This document shows positions 1 through 9,750 of a DNA stretch of 35,977 bases, piece after piece. The stretch spans positions 1 to 35,977 of the forward strand of contig CAIQUS010000033.1 in NCBI GenBank assembly GCA_903875045.1. The letters run 5' to 3'. How positions within the stretch are numbered: position 1 is the stretch's first letter; the number at the start of each line of letters is the position of its first letter. The notes under the pieces are model-generated. The model ran no database searches. It worked only from the letters and a program-made list of their open reading frames with translations, and was not told the DNA's origin. Source of the stretch: an uncultured Bacteroidales bacterium (GTDB lineage: Bacteria; Bacteroidota; Bacteroidia; Bacteroidales; FEN-979). The position numbers and the translations under genes are program-made.

Positions 1-884
1 ACACCCGCCTGGGAGCCGTTGAGCAGCACCTCCGTGCCGTAACATGTGTCGCCCTGGGGGATGAGCATAAAGGTGATGGGAAGGGGGTTGACAACAATGA
101 CGGCACTGTCTTTCATCATTCTGGACAGCCCGGTTAAAATGTTGATCCCTTTAACCGTATACAATCCGGCAAGGGTAAAGGTTCCGAAATGAATGGTATC
201 CCCGGTTCCGGGTACTCCCGCAATGCTGTCGGCATTTCTGCGTAAAATATATCTGACTCCAAACTCCGAGCCATCCAGTGACACCATTTTTCCGGGGGCA
301 CCCTGGCAGATCGGACCACCTCCGAAAACACGGAAATATGCAGGCCACGGATTGATCACTACATTCACGCTCCCGTTCATTTGGATTGAACAACCTGTTA
401 ATGAATTGGTTGCTACAACCGTGTAATTCCCGGCTGCGGTCTGATTCCCAAAGGAGATGGGATTCCCTGTGCCGGGAACAATATTGACCGGGTTGATTGG
501 GATTCCATCCAGGAACAGTTGATAGTCTATTCCAATATCAGAATTCGACAAACCCACAGGGACACCTGTCCCGCCGGCAGGATATGAACCTCCCCCGGTC
601 ACTGTATATGGAATGGGTAGTTGTAAAATGGTAACTGTGGCACTGCCCGACATCAGGTTCTGACAGGGAGTAACCGTGCTGGTCGCTTTAATGGTATAGG
701 CTCCTTCGATGGTATGATACCCGAAGGAGATGGATGAACCTGTCCCGGGAACCATCGAAAGACCAGTTGTTCCCCGGAATAGCTGGTAGGTAACGTCCGT
801 TTCGGAGTTGTCGAGCCCTATCAGCACACCGGTGCCACCTAAACAATAAGACCCTCCGCCGGTAACCTGGTAAGCAATGGGAAG
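1..884 (-). repeat. Four tandem ~90-residue VTGGG-type Ig-like repeats, last one cut by the window edge
   Basis: Units start at 884, 620, 347 and about 83 on the minus strand (88, 91 and 88 codons apart). The first three carry a GGG motif after LPIAY, LPIPY or WPAYF, then GLDNSE/GLSNSD/SLDGSE, YQL or YIL, VPGTG and a SFG/HFG turn followed by AGxYTVxA. The fourth begins LPITF and runs off base 1. They follow two other Ig-like units, and the array probably continues outside the window. Confidence 0.8.
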
Positions 885-3800
885 CGGAAGAACTGTAACA
901 TACACCGAAGCGGTATCTGTGTTAAATCCGTCATTTACGGTAACCCTGTAACGTTTCGAAACATCGGGTGATACCCTTGGGTTCTGTAACGCCGAACTCC
1001 ATGGGGGTGTATTGGGAAAGGAAACCCAAGAATAGGTGTATGTCCCGCTTCCGCCACTACCTGTCGCACTCAACTGCACCGAATCCCCGAAACAAATGGT
1101 GGCCGGGGAAGCTGTCACAGACACATCCAGGGGGTTCCCATCAAGGATAACCTGCATGGAATCACGGTTGGTACACAATTTACCATCTGTAACGGTCAGC
1201 TTGAAATAACTGGATGCATACCTGTTTTTCGTCAGCGGTGTAAGTGTGGCCCATCCCGCGAAAATGGAATCGTAAGGTGTCCAGCTGTAAACAGGCAATC
1301 CTGTGCCACCACTCACAACACCTGCCAGTGTTGTGCTGGTACCAAACGGGATATGCTTGTCGGGGCCTGCATCCACGGATGGAAGAGGATTAACAGTTAC
1401 CGGGAAATTGATGATATTGCCTGTACATCCATTTACCACAGGGGTGATGGTATAGGTAACCACCGCAGGTGTCGTGAATGAAGGATTCGTCAGAATCTGT
1501 GAGATCGCATAACCGGAACCTGGCAAAAACCCGCTGGCGCTGCCGCTTGTTAAACCCGGAACCCAGGAAATTAAGGTGCCTGGGATATTTGAATTTAACG
1601 CGATGCTTGTACTTGTGCCCGAACAAATCTCTTGGTTGGGAGCGGGAGTAGTAGTAAGCACCGGATTCGGATTAACCGTAACCACAAAAGTCTTCGTAAA
1701 AGAACATCCATGGTATGAACAGGTTATGGTGTAGGTAACCGTTCCGGGTGTGGTCGTATTATTCACCAAAACCTGTTGAACAGGTGTTAATGTGCCGGAT
1801 TGCATCCCTGAAACAGTTCCACTGGTCACTGCAGCCGTATAAGAGATGACCGCCCCGGCCACGTTGGAAATAATCTGTATATCAGTGGCATTGCCTGAAC
1901 AAATAGTCTGGCTCACTGCCGGGATGGTTGTAATATCGGGGATCGGATTGACCTTCACAATAGCTGTCTGATTTTGCCCGGGACAGCTATTGGCAACCGG
2001 AGTAATCGTATAGGTGACACTCGAACTATTCCAGTTGCCACTGTTTAAGGTAAGCACCTGTTGAATGACATTCGGACAACCTGCACTGCAGGCCAAAGAT
2101 CCTGTAACGCCGGGAGCAGTTACTGTCCAGGTAAAATCTGTGGGAACAACAGTACTTGCAAGCGAAATATTTGTTGATGAGCCACTGCAAATTGAATCTG
2201 TATTATTTGTGATCGTTAAAACGGGGATTGGCTTAACAAATGTTTCATAATCAAGCGGAACGCCGGGGCAACTCATTCCCCCTCCCCCACTGTAGCTGGG
2301 AATGATGTGATAGGTAACGTGTTCAATGGTGGTGCCGGAGTTCAGGATCGTTTGACTACCGATGTTTCCGGAAATCGGTCCGGTGGTATACCCCGTAAGA
2401 TTGCCGGAAGAAGCGGTGGCTGTCCAGCTGAACGTGACACCGCTCCCGACATTTGAACTCAAAACAACTTCGGTTGTTGGAGTGCCGGAGCATACCGAAA
2501 GTGATGCAGGATTGGCAATGACCGATGGGGCCGGATTAACGGTTATAATGTGTGTGCCAGGGGTCCCGTTGCAACCTCCTATCGAAGGAGTGATTTGATA
2601 TGTAACGGTTCCTGTGGCAGACAACGTGCTGTTAATCAACATCACCGGGATGGAATTTCCATTATTGGCCGCAGCATACCCGCTCATGCCAACGAGCGGA
2701 TTAGGTACAGGTGTCCAGGCAAATGAAGCGCCTGTAACATCCGAAGTAAGGCTCACCGGATTTGTTGCAGTGCCCGCACAGATCGACTGGGTTGCCTCAG
2801 AAACCATCACATTGGCTACCGGTTGAACATTTACACTGTAAATGGCTGCCGGACCAGGACATCCGTTGGCCGTCGGGGTTATTGAGTATTCGACGGTTCC
2901 GAGGACAAACCCGGTATTAACCAGGAAATCTGAAATATTCCCCGTTCCGGTCGGACTATTGCCTGTGATACTCCCGGTTGAGACGGTTGATGTCCATGAA
3001 TAAGTTGCTCCTGCAACATTCGAGGTGAGGGTTACACTTCCACTGGTTCCCGAGCAGATTGTTTTATTCATTGGAACATTGCTGACATTTGGAAGCGGTT
3101 TTACCGTAATGACATAGTTGGCAATGGTTCCGGGGCATCCATTGGCCATCGGCGTAATGGAGTATGTAACCGTGCCGTTTGCGAATGTCGGATTATTAAT
3201 TATCTGAACGGGAATCGTACTCGTTCCGACGGGGGTGAATCCGGTTAAACTTACTGGCACTGGTGTTGCAGTCCAGGTAAAAGTAGCGCCCGGAATATTG
3301 GATGTCAGCGTCACTTCAGTGGTCGGTTCCCCCGAACATACCGACTGCGCCAATGGCGTATTCGTCACCAATGCATTCGGATTGACGGTGATAATATGAG
3401 TAACAGGCTCGCCCACACATCCGTTGGCTGTTGGGATAATGGTTATGGTAACAGTTCCGGTGGTGGTAGTGGCGTTGTTCAATAACCACCCGGGAATCGG
3501 ATTGGTTGTACCACTTACCGGAGCACCTGTAACACCAGAGGATACAGTACTCCAGCTATAGGTGGTCCCAGGCAGGGTAGAACTGAGTGTCACACTACCG
3601 GACGTGGTGCCTGAACAGATGGTTTGACCGGGGGAACTGACACTGGCCAATGGTATGGTACTGACAATTAAATTCGTGGTTCCTGTACCCACTCCGCATT
3701 CGTTGGTGGCTTTTGCTGTTATGAGATAGGTTCCTTGTGCCACATAATTTATTGCCCCTGGAATTGCTGTATTGGCCGATGCCGGCGAGCCGCCGGGAAA

Positions 3801-5933
3801 GGTCCAGCTGTAGGAATTCGGATCAATGGTCCCATAACAATCGGCAAAAGTAGCTGTAGGGTTGACGGTGCCAAGCGCACACATCGGAGTTATTGGGGCA
3901 ACTGTAATTTTAGGGACACTTTTCACCGTAATTGTTTGGACAGATGTTACTGTACCACAAGCATTTTGTACCGCGAGTGTGATCACATAAATGCCCTGGT
4001 CATTGAAGGTAAATGAGGCATCTTGGGAATGCAGATTTGTACCATTGGAAAAAGCCCAACCTCCGGCCGAAGGGATACAGGTTCCCGCACCACTAAAGGC
4101 AACACTCCATGTATAAACCAGGTCACCACAGGTATTTGGCGTTGTTGATGTATTTGTTGCGTTCACAACCAAGGACTTACAACCTGAATTATTATCAACT
4201 GTAAAACTGGAATTCGGAGGGGGATCAATACAAATTGTTTTGGTAAAGGTGGATGCAGACGGGCAGGCGCCATTGCTTGCAGTAAGTGTAACGGTGTAAG
4301 TTCCGGCACTTAAAAAGGTATGGCAAGGGTTTAGCAACGTTGAAGTATTACCGGCCCCGGAAGATGGATCGTCAAAATTCCACAAATAACTTGTTAATGT
4401 GGAACAGTTGAATCCAAAACCAGTAGCTGTGGTATTTGTAAAACACACCGCGGAATTATTGCACCCGATATTTGCCGGAACTGAAGTGAAACTCGCTACA
4501 GGTGGCTTATAAACTTTTATATTGCTGACCAGGGAATAGGTTGAATCGCAGGCATTGATCGCAGTAACTTTCACTATGAACTGGTTCCCTGGCAAACCCT
4601 GTCCGCACGAAGATGTCGTATAGGTATGAAAAACAACACTATCTATCAGTAATTCGGCATTTGTCTTAAAAAGATAGGTTCCATCGCCAAACTCAATCCG
4701 GTAATTTGTTCCGGGCGAATTATTACCGGCCCCACTGATGGTGAATGGCCATGTTTGGGGAAAACATCCCGATGTGGCTCCGCCCGCGCTGATCCCAACT
4801 GCAGGATTACTCTGGTTTGCAACCACATAAGTAGTATCATTGGTGCATCCAGTTGAAGATGTTGCGGTGATAGTCAGGTTATATGCCCCTAAATCATTGT
4901 AGGTGTGATTGGCTGTTGTAAAACCTGCCGGGTAGGGAATCGGACCTCCGCCATCACCCCAGTTGATGGTATAACCTGTGATGCAGGATGTATTTTGGGT
5001 ACTGTTATTAACGGTCAGGCTAAAAACAGGATTGGCAGGCGTCGGGTTATTATCACAATTGCTGAACGGTGTCGGATCAGGGTCAGTCAGCCTTGGCCGG
5101 GGCTGTTGTTTTATGTTAACAATCTGTGCCGGGGAGGTAGTTGAACACCCGCATGAATTAGTAACTTTAAGGGTGACATTATAGTTGGATGTGTCACATC
5201 CATAACTTTTATAAACATGGCTGGGATTCTTTAACGTACTTGTATTATTGGGTCCAGAATCACCGAAAGTCCAGAAGTAGGTTAAACCTGCTCCTGCAGG
5301 GCCCTGGAAATTCACGACATCTTCGGAACAAGCATAATTGTTAACCACCGTAAAAGCAGCGGAAGGATAGGTGCTGCTTATCGTGACGGGCAATGTAGCT
5401 TCCGCCAAACAACCGGTAGCCGTAATCGTTTCCTGAACGGTGACAGAACCTGCACTCCCGGTTCCCCATGTAACTGTGATTTGGTTCGAGTTCTGACCGG
5501 AAGTAATCGTTCCTCCGGCAACAGTCCATAAATAGGTATGCCCTGTAATCAAGGGTGTTGAGTAGTTACTACCAGCCAGATTGATACACACACAGCTTGG
5601 ACCGGATATGGTTGGCGTTGGCAACTGAGTTAATGTTACAACCCTCCATGATGAAACAACACATGGCGGAACATCATGATCGGTAACTGTAACCCTGTAC
5701 GTTCCGGCTGAAAGGGTGGTGATGCCGGAGGTAGTTGCACCGGTACTCCATGAATAGTTATATAAGCCCACTCCCCCACTCCCGGCAGCGGTGAGTGTCA
5801 CGGTTTGTCCGGCACAAACAGCTGCAGCCGGGGAAGCAGTGATGGCAACTGAACACTGCGCCATGACAAACGCTGGCGCGTAAGTGAATATAATGGAAAC
5901 AGTACAAAATAGAAACAGTAACGACTTTTTCAT
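1..5933 (-). CDS. Giant secreted PKD/Ig-like repeat protein, C-terminus beyond the window
   Basis: The minus-strand frame starts at ATG 5933 and is open to base 1, giving at least 1977 codons with no stop in view. The N-terminus is a clear signal peptide (MKKSLLFLFCTVSIIF..., likely cut after VMA, before QCSV). An SprB/PKD-like unit follows, then PKD domains at about residues 185-270, 294-375, 480-570 and 571-660, with WTFGDSG, INWGDGG and LWNFDDPS motifs. Eight tandem PKD-like units of about 94 residues (760-1516) carry an ICSGT motif near the start and TYxITPxANGCPG near the end. After two further Ig-like units come four units of about 88-91 residues starting with a variant of LPIxYxVTGGG (1684 to the edge). 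No enzymatic domain is visible. By family it should end in a T9SS sorting domain, which would lie off the window. The probable role is a surface adhesin or structural protein; the function is unknown. Upstream is a 280-bp gap without a clear promoter. Confidence 0.93.
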   Translation of the reverse strand, partial: MKKSLLFLFCTVSIIFTYAPAFVMAQCSVAITASPAAAVCAGQTVTLTAAGSGGVGLYNYSWSTGATTSGITTLSAGTYRVTVTDHDVPPCVVSSWRVVTLTQLPTPTISGPSCVCINLAGSNYSTPLITGHTYLWTVAGGTITSGQNSNQITVTWGTGSAGSVTVQETITATGCLAEATLPVTISSTYPSAAFTVVNNYACSEDVVNFQGPAGAGLTYFWTFGDSGPNNTSTLKNPSHVYKSYGCDTSNYNVTLKVTNSCGCSTTSPAQIVNIKQQPRPRLTDPDPTPFSNCDNNPTPANPVFSLTVNNSTQNTSCITGYTINWGDGGGPIPYPAGFTTANHTYNDLGAYNLTITATSSTGCTNDTTYVVANQSNPAVGISAGGATSGCFPQTWPFTISGAGNNSPGTNYRIEFGDGTYLFKTNAELLIDSVVFHTYTTSSCGQGLPGNQFIVKVTAINACDSTYSLVSNIKVYKPPVASFTSVPANIGCNNSAVCFTNTTATGFGFNCSTLTSYLWNFDDPSSGAGNTSTLLNPCHTFLSAGTYTVTLTASNGACPSASTFTKTICIDPPPNSSFTVDNNSGCKSLVVNATNTSTTPNTCGDLVYTWSVAFSGAGTCIPSAGGWAFSNGTNLHSQDASFTFNDQGIYVITLAVQNACGTVTSVQTITVKSVPKITVAPITPMCALGTVNPTATFADCYGTIDPNSYSWTFPGGSPASANTAIPGAINYVAQGTYLITAKATNECGVGTGTTNLIVSTIPLASVSSPGQTICSGTTSGSVTLSSTLPGTTYSWSTVSSGVTGAPVSGTTNPIPGWLLNNATTTTGTVTITIIPTANGCVGEPVTHIITVNPNALVTNTPLAQSVCSGEPTTEVTLTSNIPGATFTWTATPVPVSLTGFTPVGTSTIPVQIINNPTFANGTVTYSITPMANGCPGTIANYVITVKPLPNVSNVPMNKTICSGTSGSVTLTSNVAGATYSWTSTVSTGSITGNSPTGTGNISDFLVNTGFVLGTVEYSITPTANGCPGPAAIYSVNVQPVANVMVSEATQSICAGTATNPVSLTSDVTGASFAWTPVPNPLVGMSGYAAANNGNSIPVMLINSTLSATGTVTYQITPSIGGCNGTPGTHIITVNPAPSVIANPASLSVCSGTPTTEVVLSSNVGSGVTFSWTATASSGNLTGYTTGPISGNIGSQTILNSGTTIEHVTYHIIPSYSGGGGMSCPGVPLDYETFVKPIPVLTITNNTDSICSGSSTNISLASTVVPTDFTWTVTAPGVTGSLACSAGCPNVIQQVLTLNSGNWNSSSVTYTITPVANSCPGQNQTAIVKVNPIPDITTIPAVSQTICSGNATDIQIISNVAGAVISYTAAVTSGTVSGMQSGTLTPVQQVLVNNTTTPGTVTYTITCSYHGCSFTKTFVVTVNPNPVLTTTPAPNQEICSGTSTSIALNSNIPGTLISWVPGLTSGSASGFLPGSGYAISQILTNPSFTTPAVVTYTITPVVNGCTGNIINFPVTVNPLPSVDAGPDKHIPFGTSTTLAGVVSGGTGLPVYSWTPYDSIFAGWATLTPLTKNRYASSYFKLTVTDGKLCTNRDSMQVILDGNPLDVSVTASPATICFGDSVQLSATGSGGSGTYTYSWVSFPNTPPWSSALQNPRVSPDVSKRYRVTVNDGFNTDTASVYVTVLPLPIAYQVTGGGSYCLGGTGVLIGLDNSETDVTYQLFRGTTGLSMVPGTGSSISFGYHTIEGAYTIKATSTVTPCQNLMSGSATVTILQLPIPYTVTGGGSYPAGGTGVPVGLSNSDIGIDYQLFLDGIPINPVNIVPGTGNPISFGNQTAAGNYTVVATNSLTGCSIQMNGSVNVVINPWPAYFRVFGGGPICQGAPGKMVSLDGSEFGVRYILRRNADSIAGVPGTGDTIHFGTFTLAGLYTVKGINILTGLSRMMKDSAVIVVNPLPITFMLIPQGDTCYGTEVLLNGSQAG
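1386..3656 (-). repeat. Eight tandem ~94-residue PKD-like protein repeats
   Basis: Within the giant protein, eight consecutive units fill residues 760-1516 without spacers (757 residues). Each opens with a proline-rich linker and a cysteine motif ([IV]C[SA]G), then [TS]xSxVxGxxxxW, a GTVTYxITP strand, a second cysteine (NGC.G) and a closing VTVNP or VKVNP. Units are diverged (roughly 35-50% alike by eye), so this is an old array rather than a recent DNA duplication. The unit resembles the PKD-like domains common in Bacteroidota secreted proteins. Confidence 0.85.
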
Positions 5934-6213
5934 GGATTATCCGATAAAATTTAAACAAGGTCTTCCCGGAAAAGAAAGCATTCATTGAAATGGAGGCGGT
6001 TTTCGGGAAAATCGTAACAAAATAAAATAAAATATTCAACAATTGCCCCTTAAAATGCTGAATATACTATCTTTATCTACAATTTAGGTTTAGAATCAAT
6101 AAAAATACTTTCATAACTTATTTAATAATAAGCTGTCACTTCAACCAATATCCTAACATTTTGAAATTTGATGTGTTAATGAAACACCTCTACGAACCTC
6201 TGGGAACCATGGT

Positions 6214-6633
6214 TCATAACGCACTTCTTATTTTCATGATTTTAAGGTGTCTGTCAAAGGAGTATGTTAAACTGGTTTTGTCAAGATGTTCATAAAAGGC
6301 AAGTGCCAATCCCAGAAATTTTTGCTTCTGATCGATGGAGGCACCATTCCGGCCGGGTTTTTCAGCGAGCATGAAAAAAATATCAGCCACCTTGTCAATA
6401 TTTTCATCGCTGAATTTCTTATTTCCCCGGAGGATTTGAATAACCTTTTCAGCTGGCATCTGATACATTTCACTAAAATTCAAGGCCAATTCATCCTTAA
6501 TCAGCTGGTCCGCAATCTCAATCCCATCAGAACCGTTCGAATTGCTGCTAAGTCCGGTAATGTCAGCGAGTATTTTCCCAAGGACCCGTCCGAGTTGATC
6601 GATTTGTCTTTTAATATAATCTTCCTGTTGCAA
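6214..6633 (-). CDS. Small conserved Bacteroidota protein of unknown function
   Basis: A 139-residue soluble protein with no signal peptide or membrane segment. It begins QQEDYIKRQIDQLGRVLGKI, an amphipathic helix pattern I recognise from small Bacteroidota proteins of unknown function (possibly DUF6483-like, not certain). The rest is predicted helical: a segment with NFSEMYQMPAEKVIQ, then an acidic region (DENIDKVADIFFMLAEKP) that could be TPR- or ARM-like. The frame has an in-frame TAA at about 6657 and no ATG before the conserved start, so TTG at 6631-6633 is the most likely initiator. It stands alone, about 280 bp upstream of the giant repeat gene and divergent from the M23 peptidase gene. 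I do not assign a function. Confidence 0.8.
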   Translation of the reverse strand: MQQEDYIKRQIDQLGRVLGKILADITGLSSNSNGSDGIEIADQLIKDELALNFSEMYQMPAEKVIQILRGNKKFSDENIDKVADIFFMLAEKPGRNGASIDQKQKFLGLALAFYEHLDKTSLTYSFDRHLKIMKIRSAL

Positions 6634-6802
6634 TTGACTGATTTTTAAAGCATTTTAAGACAATAATCACTGGATACCATCACCCTGCAATTAAAATAAA
6701 TGTAATGAAAGGGCGGATAACATTCTGCCATTTATGGTTTTTTCGTTTTACCTCATCTGTGGCATGGTTAAGCCCGGAAAAGAAAAAAAAGTTTCCATCT
6801 AC

Positions 6803-6810
6803 CAAAGTTA
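6803..6810 (-). promoter_or_regulatory. Possible -7 element for the small minus-strand gene
   Basis: On the minus strand this reads TAACTTTG, matching the Bacteroidota -7 consensus TAnnTTTG, about 170 bp before the TTG start at 6633. No convincing TTTG -33 element lies 26 bp upstream (minus-strand sense), so support is weak. Confidence 0.25.
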
Positions 6811-6890
6811 GTGAAATAAATTGATGCCCGCTGACGAAAATGCCATAACAACAAAAAAACATTCGCAACATCAGGCTACCAATCATGCTG

Positions 6891-6946
6891 TTAAAAAAAT
6901 AACGACCATAACATACTGAATAACAGAGCTAAATATAATACATTTG
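6891..6946 (+). promoter_or_regulatory. Promoter block shared with the subtilase gene
   Basis: The block ends in TACATTTG (6939-6946), a match to the Bacteroidota -7 consensus TAnnTTTG. Its first 29 bp are nearly identical (25 of 29) to 14144-14172, including AAYGACCATAACRTAYTGA. The two blocks align over 56 bp without gaps, with 42 identities by hand count, ending at the same -7 element. The shared left part covers the expected -33 position (ACTG here) and extends upstream, as a regulator site would. Transcription would start about 150 nt before ATG 7107. Confidence 0.6.
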
Positions 6947-7106
6947 CCTTTCATTCCATGACCATTTATTGTTGGAATATGTTACTGCATCTCTGCTACC
7001 CAGGTGAAAATGGATGTTATCGGAATCCGGAGAAACAGGGCATCCTTCCCATCAGGCTGTAAACGTGAATATTATAAAACCATATTAAACTAACTAATTT
7101 TATCCG

Positions 7107-9668
7107 ATGAAAAATGTTCTGCTTTTTTTACTTACCCTGACAGTTTCGTTTGCTTTAAAATCGCAATGTGTTTATAAACTGCCCTTCCCCAATGGAACAA
7201 CATACACCTGTACACAAGGAAACAATACCGGCAGCCATACAGGAGAGGCTTCCTTTGCCTTTGATTTTGGATTGCCTTCAAACACAACCATCACAGCATC
7301 AAGAGGTGGAACGGTAAGCCACGTTACAGAAGGTTACAGCACAAACTATCAACCTCCGTGTACCACAACTCAGCTGAATTCGGGAAACCGTATTGTTATT
7401 GATCACGGGGACGGAACAAGTACTTTATACCTGCATTTACTTTACAATGGTGCATTGGTGAGCGTCGGTCAAACGGTTACACAAGGACAAACTATCGCGA
7501 AAAGTGGCAATACAGGTTGCTCTACCGGACCGCATTTGCATTTCATGGTGATGAATGCCGATACCTATGGCAGTTGGTATAACCAGTCTTTATGGACCAG
7601 CTTTTGTGATGTAACAACCAATAGCGGAGTCCCGGTTTCTGGTTCCTCCTATACCTCAAACGCATGCACATTTGGGCCACCCACTCCATCTGCTCCAACA
7701 AACGCACAATCAAACGTGAGTATCCCTGTCTCCTTTAACTGGAATGACATCAGCGGTGCATCACCTGAATACAGGTTACAAGTTTCAACCTCAAATTCCG
7801 GCTGGAGTGCCGCAACTGGCTTTACGGCCTCATCAACTCCTTCTTCTGCAATTCCGGTCAATTACAACACCGGATCAACCTCAAATTACACCTGGTCAAG
7901 TGGTTCTACGGGCAGCTATTCCGGACCGGCTGCCAATACGACCTACTACTGGACGGTTAAATCTTATGTATGCAATCAATCATCAAATTATACACCGGTG
8001 AAGTATTTCACAACAGCCGGCCCGGTTACCTATACCATTTCTGTCGCATCCAATAATGCATCGGGGGGGTCGGTAAGTGGCGGCGGAAACTATCAAAATG
8101 GTCAGCAGTGTACTGTTACGGCCACAGCAAATAGTGGTTATACATTCACAAACTGGACAGAAAATGGCTCTCAGGTTTCTGTCACATCCAGTTATCCATT
8201 TATTGTATCCGGAAGCAGATCGCTGGTTGCCAACTTTACACAGCAAACTGGTACCTGCGCCTCCTGCCCTTCCTTTAATAACAGTTTTTTACCCAATGCC
8301 AACTGGCAGACAACCAGCTCAAGTATTCTGTTATATGGTTGCAAGATGTACTATTTTTCCGTTCTGCCAGATTATACTTATACTTTTAAAACCGGCTGCG
8401 GCAATGGAGCTACTGCGGATTTTGACACACAACTATTATTATATTCTGACATTTCATGCACCGAATTAATCAGCGACGATGATGGTTGTGAATCTGCCAG
8501 ATCAAGTATTACATGGACTTGTAATTATTCGGTGTCAGGGGGTGTTTACCTAAAAGTAAAAGGATATAATGCAAATTATGGCAGTTTTACATTGGCTTTC
8601 ACAAGATCATGCAATGCGCCATCTCAGCCTGGAACTATTTCAGGTATTTCAGAGGTTTGCCAGGGCAATACGATAAACTACAGCATTGCGGATGTAGCCG
8701 GAGCAACTTATTACACCTGGACATTACCAAATGGCTGGAGCGGAAGTTCCAGCACTACTTCCATCAATGCCACGTCAGGCGCAGCTGGTGGAACAATTTA
8801 TGTTTCAGCCAATAATGGCTGCGGCCAGGGTCCCACTCAAAGTAAAAGTGTAACTGTCAGTGCAGCTCCTGCGCAGCCTGGCGCTATCTCCGGTCCAACA
8901 TCAATGTGCCAGTATACCACTTCAACCTACAGCATTTCACCAGTGAGCGGAGCGGTTGCCTATATATGGGTTCTGCCATTTGGCTGGAGCGGCAACTCTG
9001 CCTCCACCTCCATCAACGTAACTGCAGGTACAGCGGGTGGAACCATCTCTGTCAAAGCCTCGAATATGTGCGGCCCCGGCGCGGCTCAGACAAAAAGCGT
9101 TTCAGTTGTAACGGTTCCTGCGCAGCAGGCTGTTTCAAATATCAATGTTTTATCAGGACAAAACGCCTGTTACAACGCCACGCAAACCATTTCGGTAGCA
9201 GGAAATAATACGTATTTCTATGTTCAGAATGGAGGCAGTTCTACCATGGTCGCAGGCCTGAAGATCAATTATTTACCTGGCACAAGGGTTTATGCCGGCG
9301 GGTATATGCGTGGTTATATCGCATCCGGCGTATGTTGCGGTGTCTCCGCATTTGCCCCCAATTCCTTTGCCAATCAGTCCGATATGCTGAACACTGCTGA
9401 AGTTCCTGCACCCACCTTTGGCCAGGGTTGTTTCAAAGTGTACCCAAATCCTACCTCCGGTCATTTCATGCTGGAATTAACCGGAGAATTGGCAACCTCG
9501 GATATTCTCGTAGAAATATATGGTATCCATGGTAAAAAAGTGTTGAAAAAGACCCTGAGAGGGGAACAAAAACATGATTTTTCATTGTCAGATAAACCTG
9601 CCGGTATCTATATCATCCGGGTCATCTCCGGCAACCAGTCTGCAACCATGAAAATCATAAAACAGTAA
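7107..9668 (+). CDS. Secreted M23-family metallopeptidase with T9SS type A sorting domain
   Basis: 853 residues from ATG 7107. A signal peptide (1-20) is followed directly by an M23/LytM zinc peptidase domain (about 25-150). The likely zinc ligands are H44 and D53 ([14 protein letters not shown]) and H145, with catalytic H110 (YLHL) and H143 (GPHLHF), so the active site looks intact. The probable substrate is peptidoglycan cross-links or extracellular peptides. Downstream lie a fibronectin III-like domain (195-303), an InlB B-repeat-like domain (307-380, [11 protein letters not shown]), a PPC-like domain (385-500), two PKD-like units (503-587, 588-672), a cysteine-containing module with CYNATQTI and YLPGTRV (672-755), and a type A sorting tail (KVYPNPTSG at 777, ending KIIKQ). 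T9SS export across the outer membrane and surface attachment or release is expected. It is alone on its strand upstream, with the SGNH cassette 82 bp downstream. Confidence 0.93.
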   Translation: MKNVLLFLLTLTVSFALKSQCVYKLPFPNGTTYTCTQGNNTGSHTGEASFAFDFGLPSNTTITASRGGTVSHVTEGYSTNYQPPCTTTQLNSGNRIVIDHGDGTSTLYLHLLYNGALVSVGQTVTQGQTIAKSGNTGCSTGPHLHFMVMNADTYGSWYNQSLWTSFCDVTTNSGVPVSGSSYTSNACTFGPPTPSAPTNAQSNVSIPVSFNWNDISGASPEYRLQVSTSNSGWSAATGFTASSTPSSAIPVNYNTGSTSNYTWSSGSTGSYSGPAANTTYYWTVKSYVCNQSSNYTPVKYFTTAGPVTYTISVASNNASGGSVSGGGNYQNGQQCTVTATANSGYTFTNWTENGSQVSVTSSYPFIVSGSRSLVANFTQQTGTCASCPSFNNSFLPNANWQTTSSSILLYGCKMYYFSVLPDYTYTFKTGCGNGATADFDTQLLLYSDISCTELISDDDGCESARSSITWTCNYSVSGGVYLKVKGYNANYGSFTLAFTRSCNAPSQPGTISGISEVCQGNTINYSIADVAGATYYTWTLPNGWSGSSSTTSINATSGAAGGTIYVSANNGCGQGPTQSKSVTVSAAPAQPGAISGPTSMCQYTTSTYSISPVSGAVAYIWVLPFGWSGNSASTSINVTAGTAGGTISVKASNMCGPGAAQTKSVSVVTVPAQQAVSNINVLSGQNACYNATQTISVAGNNTYFYVQNGGSSTMVAGLKINYLPGTRVYAGGYMRGYIASGVCCGVSAFAPNSFANQSDMLNTAEVPAPTFGQGCFKVYPNPTSGHFMLELTGELATSDILVEIYGIHGKKVLKKTLRGEQKHDFSLSDKPAGIYIIRVISGNQSATMKIIKQ

Positions 9669-9708
9669 GGAACCAAAAAATCCCATGAAGGCACTTGTAT
9701 AAAAACAA

Positions 9709-9716
9709 TACCTTTG
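9709..9716 (+). promoter_or_regulatory. Possible -7 element for the SGNH/MBOAT cassette
   Basis: TACCTTTG matches TAnnTTTG and lies 34 bp before ATG 9751, a normal leader length. The expected -33 position has no clear TTTG. If it is real, the three-gene cassette is transcribed independently of the M23 gene. Confidence 0.4.
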
Positions 9717-9750
9717 CCGCCCGAATGGTATTCTGCCTGCTTGCCTTACT

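Larger units (their letters stand above)
6634..7106. other. 473-bp divergent intergenic region
   Basis: The region lies between the minus-strand small gene and the plus-strand M23 peptidase gene. It is AT-rich and holds the weak minus-strand promoter element at 6803-6810 and the plus-strand block at 6891-6946. I see no RNA gene, terminator hairpin or credible small ORF; the short ORFs here lack start context and family resemblance. The 160 bp between the promoter and ATG 7107 implies a long 5' leader. Confidence 0.6.

Noticed and set aside
5758-6042. Minus-strand ORF of 94 codons upstream of and overlapping the giant gene start
   Set aside because: It overlaps the signal peptide region of the giant protein in another frame and has a cysteine/histidine-rich, non-protein-like composition.
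6286-6648. Plus-strand ORF of 120 codons
   Set aside because: It lies antisense to the conserved 139-residue minus-strand gene, and its translation shows no domain or export signal.
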